This document shows positions 6,139-10,476 of a stretch of DNA of 10,476 nucleotides, piece by piece (position 1 is the stretch's first letter; the number at the start of each line of letters is the position of its first letter). This DNA comes from Candidatus Iainarchaeum sp. GTDB lineage: Archaea > Iainarchaeota > Iainarchaeia > Iainarchaeales > JAAZKV01. A program made the position numbers and the translations under genes. The notes under the pieces are model-generated. The model was not told the DNA's origin, did not search any database, and saw only the letters and a program-made list of their open reading frames with translations. The DNA lies in assembly GCA_028690725.1 (NCBI GenBank), contig JAQVAR010000025.1, forward strand, positions 1 to 10,476, written 5' to 3'.

Positions 6139-7398
6139 TCAAAATAAACTTGTTTTTAATAGTTCTTCTAAAAAAACTGTTGCATATTGCCCACTTTTTA
6201 AATTAAACGAAACAACTAGTTTATTTTTACCAATATTTATTTCGTCTGGTAAAATGGACACCAGATTAAAATCACACAAATTCATGCAAATTGGTCTTTT
6301 TTCACCCCTACAATTTACACCATATTTTTTTGCTTGTTCAAAATAACTAAAAGATATTCCGTGTTCATTTAAAACTTCTTTTTCTATTTCTCCTTGAATT
6401 CCTGAAGAAAATTCACTCATATAACCTGGAACCATTCCAAAAATATTATTATCACACATTATATCTCCCTCTTGCTTTTGAAAAGTTTTTTTACCTAATA
6501 ATTCAATTCTTTTTTCAAGCATTTTGTTAAATAAATAACTTTGATAAGAAAAAACAAAAAGTCTTCTAAGATTAGCGTTTATTTTTTCAAATGCACCCAA
6601 ATAATCTCCTGGTTTTTTTATTAAATGTTTGATAACTATTTTTTCATAAAATAATTCATTAGGAAAACCAGAAAGAGCTTTTTTATAATTTTGATTATAT
6701 TCTATTTGTTTTCTAGCATATCTTAATTTTTCTGAATCCACTGGGGATGATTGCATAAGAAAAATGTTAATTGCCTCTTTAATTTTATCATCAATTATAA
6801 ATTTTCCGATAATGTGTGAAACTGACCTAGGACCACCAAATCTCTGTCTACCATAATAATTTGGTAATCCTATTTTAGCTTCTTGCTCAAAATTTTTGAC
6901 TATATTTTTTATATATTCTTCATCCTGATAAATATTTCTAATAGTAACTGTAAATTTGTTTCCACATAAACCACCTATTTTTAAAGAACAATTTGATCTA
7001 TTTTTTGGTGAAAAAATAAAATTTTCATCATAAATTGGCGTTTTAATTTTTTTTAGTAGATCTTTTATACAAATTTTTTGACAAGTTACTGCCCATTTGT
7101 CTTTCATTCCAGAGAATGAAATATCTTCAACATTTACTTTAATTTTCTTTGAAATTTTTTCTATAGCAACTATTGTTTCAATTTTTCTTTTTTCAAGTTC
7201 TCCAATTACATAATTACCCCTAGATGGTAAAAATTTAATTTCATTTTTTGCATTTTTAATAAAAAATCTACATTCACTCAAAATATTTTTTTCAAAAAAT
7301 TCTTCAACTACAAAATCTTCTGGAATTTGTTTAATAACACAATTATCTAAACCTTGTGAATTAGTAAAAAACTTTCTTTCCCAAAATAATGTATTCAA
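6139..7398 (-). CDS. truD: tRNA pseudouridine synthase D
   Basis: 419 residues, typical for archaeal TruD, which isomerises U13 (or, in archaeal and eukaryotic Pus7 relatives, a nearby position) in tRNA. The N-terminal Q-I-P-E-D-F-V-V-E-E (24-33), the catalytic loop S-G-M-K-D-K-W-A-V-T (96-105) with nucleophile D100, and N-Y-Y-G-R-Q-R-F-G (180-188) are the family signatures. Q-Y-A-T-V-F-L-E-E-L-L (404-414) closes the catalytic core. The start codon is TTG: its bases overlap the TGA stop of the glycosyltransferase gene (TTGA), and AAGGTGG precedes it by 4 nt; the following residues already resemble the family N terminus. A tRNA-modifying housekeeping enzyme is an odd passenger in a run of sugar-type genes; it may simply be co-transcribed. 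It acts in the cytosol on tRNA. Confidence 0.92.
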   Translation of the reverse strand: MNTLFWERKFFTNSQGLDNCVIKQIPEDFVVEEFFEKNILSECRFFIKNAKNEIKFLPSRGNYVIGELEKRKIETIVAIEKISKKIKVNVEDISFSGMKDKWAVTCQKICIKDLLKKIKTPIYDENFIFSPKNRSNCSLKIGGLCGNKFTVTIRNIYQDEEYIKNIVKNFEQEAKIGLPNYYGRQRFGGPRSVSHIIGKFIIDDKIKEAINIFLMQSSPVDSEKLRYARKQIEYNQNYKKALSGFPNELFYEKIVIKHLIKKPGDYLGAFEKINANLRRLFVFSYQSYLFNKMLEKRIELLGKKTFQKQEGDIMCDNNIFGMVPGYMSEFSSGIQGEIEKEVLNEHGISFSYFEQAKKYGVNCRGEKRPICMNLCDFNLVSILPDEINIGKNKLVVSFNLKSGQYATVFLEELLKTSLF

Positions 7399-8690
7399 CG
7401 TTCCACCTTACTAAATTTATAATCTTTATTAAAAAAATAATATTTGATTGTTTTAATTAAACCATTTACTGCTCCAAAAGATTTGAAATACATCGCAAGA
7501 GGAATTTCAACGCCACAATATTTAAGTTTCAATATTTTTTGTTCAAAATTTTGTTTAATTAAATAATAACCCAACAAATAATACAAAAACGGCATTATTA
7601 ACAAAACTAAAATTGCTAAATAATTCAAAACAATTATTGCATAAATTAATGTTATTGAATAAAAAAAAGGTCTAACCAACCATTTTCCGCATAAAAAAAG
7701 ATGATTTAAGGTTTGCATTATTCTAGAAAAAGAAAATTTTTCTTTAGATATTATTTTAAAAAAATTTATATTACCACAAAACCAAAAAGAATGTTGTTTA
7801 AATAATACTGATAATTTTTCAGGAGATTCACAAGAATCATCAAGTGGAATTGGAATTATTTTTATTCTTTTTAAAGCCAAAATAAAACCTATTTGTATTC
7901 CGTCTGCAGGGCCATTGTTTGGAAATCCACCAATAGATTTTAAGGTTTCAAGTTCAAAAAACTCTCCATGACCCATACAGTATGGCGGAAAATTACTTTC
8001 TTTTCTCTTTTTAAACCTTGCATTATTTTTTAAAAATTGATTTATTTCAGAAATATAATTCCACAATGTTTGATAATAAGCATTACCAAGCAACAAACTT
8101 GAATTTTTTAAATTTGAAATCTTTTCAGAATTAAGCAAATAATTTATTGTTTGTTGGAAAGCAAAAACCATTTTTTTTTCTTTAAAAAATTTATAATTAA
8201 TATAACTTAAAGTATTTAGATTTGGTCTAGAATCAGCATCATAAACACCCACAAATATATTTTTTTTAGATGTTTTTTTATTAATAATTTTTTTTAACGC
8301 TTCATTCAATTGAAAAGATCTTTTTTGACCATTGCCAGAATATTCAACAAAACTAATTTTCATTTTGTTTGCTTTTTTTTCTAAATATTTTTTAACAACA
8401 TCTTTTGTTGTAAAATTTCCTTGTTCTTTTTTATCTAATGCTACTATAATTTCAAATTTATTAGTTGGATAATTCATCTTCGAAATGAACTCTAATGTTT
8501 CAGCTATAACCTTTTGTTCTCTTAACGCAGGAATAAATAAATAAAAATAAATTAATGGTTTTGCCCTTGATTTATTTTCAAAAAATTCCTCAGTAGATTT
8601 TTTTTTCCACTTTGAAATTTTTAATATATTATATAATCCCTTTGAAGAAAGCAATCCCAAAAGAGATATAGCTCCCCAAAGCAATACCAT
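7395..8690 (-). CDS. membrane-bound family 2 glycosyltransferase
   Basis: 431 residues. A hydrophobic segment (about 2-20) precedes the GT2 domain at about 46-310: L-F-I-P-A-L-R-E-Q (51-59) is the first strand with the usual P-A-x-x-E, D86 is the nucleotide-contact Asp, and Y-D-A-D-S (150-154) is the D-x-D metal site. G-H-G-E-F-F (240-245) and A-D-G (262-264) fit the acceptor and catalytic-base region. Q-H-S-F-W (299-303) stands where processive GT2 enzymes such as hyaluronan or cellulose synthases have Q-x-x-R-W, but lacks the Arg. One or two membrane segments follow (about 340-378), and the tail is basic. The active site should face the cytosol, moving a sugar from a nucleotide or dolichol-phosphate donor to a membrane or glycan acceptor. 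First gene of the operon. The ATG is 27-28 nt from a TATA box, so the message is probably leaderless. Overlaps truD by 4 nt. Confidence 0.85.
   Translation of the reverse strand: MVLLWGAISLLGLLSSKGLYNILKISKWKKKSTEEFFENKSRAKPLIYFYLFIPALREQKVIAETLEFISKMNYPTNKFEIIVALDKKEQGNFTTKDVVKKYLEKKANKMKISFVEYSGNGQKRSFQLNEALKKIINKKTSKKNIFVGVYDADSRPNLNTLSYINYKFFKEKKMVFAFQQTINYLLNSEKISNLKNSSLLLGNAYYQTLWNYISEINQFLKNNARFKKRKESNFPPYCMGHGEFFELETLKSIGGFPNNGPADGIQIGFILALKRIKIIPIPLDDSCESPEKLSVLFKQHSFWFCGNINFFKIISKEKFSFSRIMQTLNHLFLCGKWLVRPFFYSITLIYAIIVLNYLAILVLLIMPFLYYLLGYYLIKQNFEQKILKLKYCGVEIPLAMYFKSFGAVNGLIKTIKYYFFNKDYKFSKVER
7403..7409 (-). promoter_or_regulatory. Shine-Dalgarno AAGGTGG deciding the truD TTG start
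   Basis: AAGGTGG lies 4 nt before the TTG at 7396-7398 and within the last codons of the glycosyltransferase gene. It supports TTG as the true truD start. Confidence 0.7.
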
Positions 8691-8713
8691 TGAAATATAT
8701 GAAATTATAATAC

Positions 8714-8721
8714 TATATAAA
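8714..8721 (-). promoter_or_regulatory. TATA box of the seven-gene operon
   Basis: TTTATATA on the minus strand is centred 27-28 nt before the glycosyltransferase ATG, with purine-rich ATAAAGG just upstream as a possible TFB-recognition element. No Shine-Dalgarno site precedes this ATG, unlike the downstream genes, which fits a leaderless first gene. The same bases read TATATAAA on the plus strand, so the box could also fire to the right, towards the GC-rich element. Confidence 0.6.
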
Positions 8722-8754
8722 CCTTTATGTTTTTTAAGATTTGCACTATAAGTA

Positions 8755-8883
8755 GAATACCCCCGCCGGGCGACAAACGTTATCGTTTAGTTTAATTCTT
8801 TTTTAAAGAGAGCTTCTCGGTTATAATATTATAAAGTTATAAAGTCTTAAAAAGGTTATTATGTAGAAACGAGGGGTGTTTTT
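8755..8883. ncRNA. candidate structured RNA or regulatory element (GC-rich island)
   Basis: Within a 207-nt intergenic stretch, 8759-8774 holds 13 G or C in 16 bases, against 20-30% G+C around it. On the plus strand AATACCCC (8756-8763) can pair with GGGGTGTT (8873-8880), one G-U included, closing a domain of about 125 nt. Inside, AAACG-TTAT-CGTTT (8775-8788) forms a small hairpin, and five T's follow the closing stem (8879-8883), then a run of seven T's at 8893-8899, as an archaeal terminator would. GC-rich patches in very AT-rich archaea often mark structured RNAs. I could not fit it to tRNA, 5S rRNA, RNase P, box C/D or a known riboswitch. The G-runs flanking an AT-rich core are an alternative reason to think of protein binding sites. 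Strand is uncertain. Confidence 0.35.
8821..8844. repeat. 14-bp palindrome joined to an 8-bp tandem repeat
   Basis: TTATAATATTATAA (8821-8834) is a perfect palindrome. It overlaps two adjacent exact copies of TTATAAAG (8829-8836 and 8837-8844). On the minus strand the copies read CTTTATAA twice, each like a TATA box, so this could be a second, more distant promoter for the operon with a leader of over 100 nt, or a duplex-unwinding or binding site. Confidence 0.5.
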
Positions 8884-8897
8884 AGGTTCTAATTTTT

Positions 8898-10139
8898 TTA
8901 TTCTAACAACCATTTCCATGCCGGAACAATTTCTATTATTTTTTCATTTTCTTTAATGGTTTCTTCTTGGTCTAGTGTTATTATTGTTCCTTTTTTTAGC
9001 TTAAATTTTTCCATTGCTTCTTTTAGCCCATTTATCTCCCTATTTTTGTTTTCTTCTTTTAATTCATAACATACTTGGATTGCGTCAGAAATTTGTGCAT
9101 TATTTTTTATTATAAAATCACATTCACCTTTCTCTTGTAAGAAAAATAATTGTTTTTTTCTTCTAATTAATTCAATAAAAATAAGATTTTCTAGTTTTCT
9201 TCCCAAATCTTGTGAAAATAATAATTTATCGGTAAATGCATTATCAATTATGAATATTTTTTTTGGCATATTTAATTGTTTTTTTACAGAATATGCAAAT
9301 TTGTTAAGTGTAAAAAACAAGTAGGAGTTCTCTAAGTATTCAATATATTCTCTTACTGTGTCAGCATTTGATAGCTTTATTGAATTTTTTAGAGAATTAT
9401 AGGTTATTGTTTTTGTGTTGTTTTGTGCTAGTAATTGTATTAATTCCTTTAAGGCTTTTTGTTTTCTTATTCCATATCTGCTTACTATATCTCGATATAT
9501 TATGTTTTCAAAAAGTAAATTAAGATAATCTTTGTCATTCTGTTCTAAATATTCGGGAAGCCCCCCAAGCAAAATATATTTTTTTAGGTTATTTGTTATT
9601 TTAGCTTTTTCTTCAGTAGTTATTGTTTCTTTTTCTTGGTTGGTGTATGTCAAGAATTCATTAAATGAAAATGGATAAACTTCTATTTGTTTATATCTGC
9701 CAGTAAGTTTTGTTCCAAGTTCTTTACTTAATAATGAGGCGTTTGAACCAGTTAATATTATTTTTTTATTGTTGTCTTGGAGTTTTCTTACAAAGGCTTC
9801 CCATTTTGGAATGTTTTGTATCTCATCAAAGAAATATGTATTAATTTTTCCATATTCTTCCAAGAGTGCTTGATTTAGTTTTTCAAATTCTTCAGCTTTA
9901 AATTGTAAAAATATTTCATCTTCAAAGTTTACATATGCAAAATATTTTGTTTTTTCCATTATTTGCTTTAAGAGTGTACTTTTTCCAACTCTTCGCATCC
10001 CAGTTATTACAAGTATTCTTTGATCTTTAATGTTCTCTAGTGCTTCTGTTTCAACTTCTCTTTTTATTGTATGTTTTTTTAGTTTTAGTGTTTGCCTTTG
10101 TGTTTTAACAACACTCCTTAATGAATTAACAGAAATCAT
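8898..10139 (-). CDS. AAA-family ATPase with DUF4143 C-terminal domain
   Basis: 413 residues. The AAA_14-type ATPase domain carries Walker A G-M-R-R-V-G-K-S-T (47-55), Walker B Y-F-F-D-E-I (102-107), the T-G-S-N-A-S sensor (130-135), T-G-R-Y (146-149) and S-F-N-E-F-L (158-163). G-G-L-P-E-Y (192-197) leads into a helical, winged-helix-like part. The C-terminal DUF4143 region has K-L-E-N-L-I-F-I-E-L (315-324), G-E-C-D-F-I-I (338-344) and A-I-Q-V-C-Y-E-L (353-360), the layout of a PD-(D/E)xK nuclease-like fold with Gln where a catalytic acidic residue is often found, so cutting activity is doubtful. Such proteins are abundant, often multicopy and mobile in archaea, with no settled function. The gene stands alone, with its own TATA box and a palindrome over the start codon. 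Its base composition is a little richer in G+C than its neighbours, compatible with transfer. Confidence 0.88.
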   Translation of the reverse strand: MISVNSLRSVVKTQRQTLKLKKHTIKREVETEALENIKDQRILVITGMRRVGKSTLLKQIMEKTKYFAYVNFEDEIFLQFKAEEFEKLNQALLEEYGKINTYFFDEIQNIPKWEAFVRKLQDNNKKIILTGSNASLLSKELGTKLTGRYKQIEVYPFSFNEFLTYTNQEKETITTEEKAKITNNLKKYILLGGLPEYLEQNDKDYLNLLFENIIYRDIVSRYGIRKQKALKELIQLLAQNNTKTITYNSLKNSIKLSNADTVREYIEYLENSYLFFTLNKFAYSVKKQLNMPKKIFIIDNAFTDKLLFSQDLGRKLENLIFIELIRRKKQLFFLQEKGECDFIIKNNAQISDAIQVCYELKEENKNREINGLKEAMEKFKLKKGTIITLDQEETIKENEKIIEIVPAWKWLLE

Positions 10140-10159
10140 ACTAATTAGTAATTAGTATG
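10137..10159. promoter_or_regulatory. perfect 23-bp palindrome over the ATPase start codon, likely operator
   Basis: The arms CATACTAATTA (10137-10147) and TAATTAGTATG (10149-10159) are exact reverse complements around a single G at 10148. The left arm includes the ATPase start codon. If the message is leaderless the site covers the transcription start and stops 1 base short of the TATA box, where a dimeric repressor would block polymerase. Confidence 0.6.
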
Positions 10160-10160
10160 T

Positions 10161-10170
10161 TATTATAAAG
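10161..10170 (-). promoter_or_regulatory. TATA box of the ATPase gene
   Basis: CTTTATAATA on the minus strand is centred 26 nt before the ATG, with purine-rich TAAAGAATGC upstream as a possible TFB site and no Shine-Dalgarno site. This is a good match for a leaderless archaeal promoter. Confidence 0.6.
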
Positions 10171-10205
10171 GCATTCTTTACCAATTATCACTATTTGCCT
10201 TTAAA

Positions 10206-10228
10206 AGTGTTTCTCTTAAGGAAACACT
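10206..10228. repeat. 8-bp inverted repeat with 7-nt loop
   Basis: AGTGTTTC (10206-10213) and GAAACACT (10221-10228) are exact reverse complements separated by TCTTAAG. It lies between two divergent promoters, far from any gene end, so a protein-binding site is more likely than a terminator. Confidence 0.5.
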
Positions 10229-10267
10229 ATTCGAATAAAATATTTCCCAAAAAAATAAGCAAAATCA

Positions 10268-10275
10268 TTTTAAAT
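10268..10275 (+). promoter_or_regulatory. TATA-like box of the right-edge membrane-protein gene
   Basis: TTTTAAAT is centred about 24 nt before the ATG at 10295, again leaderless spacing, and no Shine-Dalgarno site precedes that ATG. Weak on its own in this AT-rich sequence. Confidence 0.4.
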
Positions 10276-10294
10276 CCAGAAACATAATATTGTT

Positions 10295-10476
10295 ATGAAT
10301 AATAACTCTAGTGAAAAAGGTTTTTTTGATTTTGTTATTAATGAACCGGATTCATATTGGAAAATAATTATATTAACTATTAAAAAAACGCATTTACTCG
10401 CATTCAAGTATCCAAAACTAATTCTTTTTTCTATTTGCATAATACTTGCTTATTTTGCTTTTCAAAATGAATTTTT
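10295..10476 (+). CDS. N-terminal part of an unrecognised membrane protein, cut by the window edge
   Basis: An open frame from ATG runs to the window end without a stop, giving 60 residues beginning MNNNSSEKGFFDFV. The first 38 residues are polar to amphipathic, with acidic and basic residues, and residues 40-56 (P-K-L-I-L-F then S-I-C-I-I-L-A-Y-F-A-F) form one membrane segment. No catalytic motif is visible and the family cannot be named. It is transcribed away from the ATPase gene, with 155 bases between the two starts and a TATA-like box at the expected distance. Codon use matches the AT-rich genes of the window, so a real gene is likely. Confidence 0.6.
   Translation, partial: MNNNSSEKGFFDFVINEPDSYWKIIILTIKKTHLLAFKYPKLILFSICIILAYFAFQNEF

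Noticed and set aside
8727..8795. 22-codon plus-strand open frame (MFFKICTISRIPPP...) through the GC-rich block
   Set aside because: Very short, no ribosome site, and the nearest TATA-like box is only about 10 nt before its ATG; the bases are better explained as an RNA or regulatory element.
8755..8883. tRNA or 5S rRNA gene in the GC-rich island
   Set aside because: No T-arm GGTTCRANNCC, no matching 7-bp acceptor stem, and no CCGAACAC-type loop of 5S rRNA; only the length is near that of 5S.
10206..10228. Intrinsic terminator hairpin
   Set aside because: It sits between two divergent gene starts with no T-run after either arm, so no transcript is expected to end there.

Overview
The window looks like a piece of a very AT-rich archaeal genome. 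Lines I counted by hand gave about 20-22% G+C in the biosynthetic genes and 27-30% in the ATPase gene on the right. The archaeal reading rests on three things. First genes have TTTATA- or TTTTAAA-like boxes centred about 23-28 nt before the start codon with no room for a leader, which is the leaderless promoter layout of archaea. Genes inside the operon instead have GGTG-type Shine-Dalgarno sites. The gene families (TruD, an AAA ATPase with a DUF4143 tail, a small ECF S-like membrane protein) suit a DPANN-type archaeon. The exact lineage is inference.

Layout: positions 1-127 hold an uncertain gene edge. At 128-589 (minus) is an unrecognised basic protein built on an exact 13-residue repeat. 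A divergent promoter region separates it from a small membrane protein at 648-1205 (plus) resembling an ECF transporter S component. From 8690 down to 1216, seven minus-strand genes form one tight operon: membrane GT2 glycosyltransferase, TruD tRNA pseudouridine synthase, short-chain dehydrogenase-like protein, class I methyltransferase, DegT-family PLP aminotransferase, a radical SAM protein with SPASM/twitch-like cysteines, and a cobalamin-binding-type radical SAM protein. Gaps run from 0 to 21 nt, and two gene pairs overlap. Positions 8691-8897 carry the operon promoter and a compact GC-rich, potentially structured element. At 8898-10139 (minus) is a stand-alone AAA ATPase with a DUF4143 tail, whose start codon lies in a 23-bp palindrome. 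At the right edge a plus-strand membrane protein begins at 10295 and runs off the window. No gene-free stretch exceeds about 210 bases.

How the genes may work together (inference): apart from TruD, the operon has the parts of a pathway that builds, oxidises, aminates, methylates and transfers a sugar or cyclitol-like unit, probably for a surface glycan. The aminotransferase stop codon directly abuts the start of the twitch-type radical SAM gene. This pairing recalls the BtrN dehydrogenase and BtrS aminotransferase of butirosin biosynthesis, which turn an alcohol into an amine. The cobalamin-type radical SAM protein could add a methyl group or rearrange carbon. The dehydrogenase-like protein has Glu in place of the catalytic Lys, so it may not be an ordinary oxidoreductase. 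The most unusual items are this cluster, the 13-residue repeat protein, the GC island at 8755-8883 and the 23-bp palindrome.
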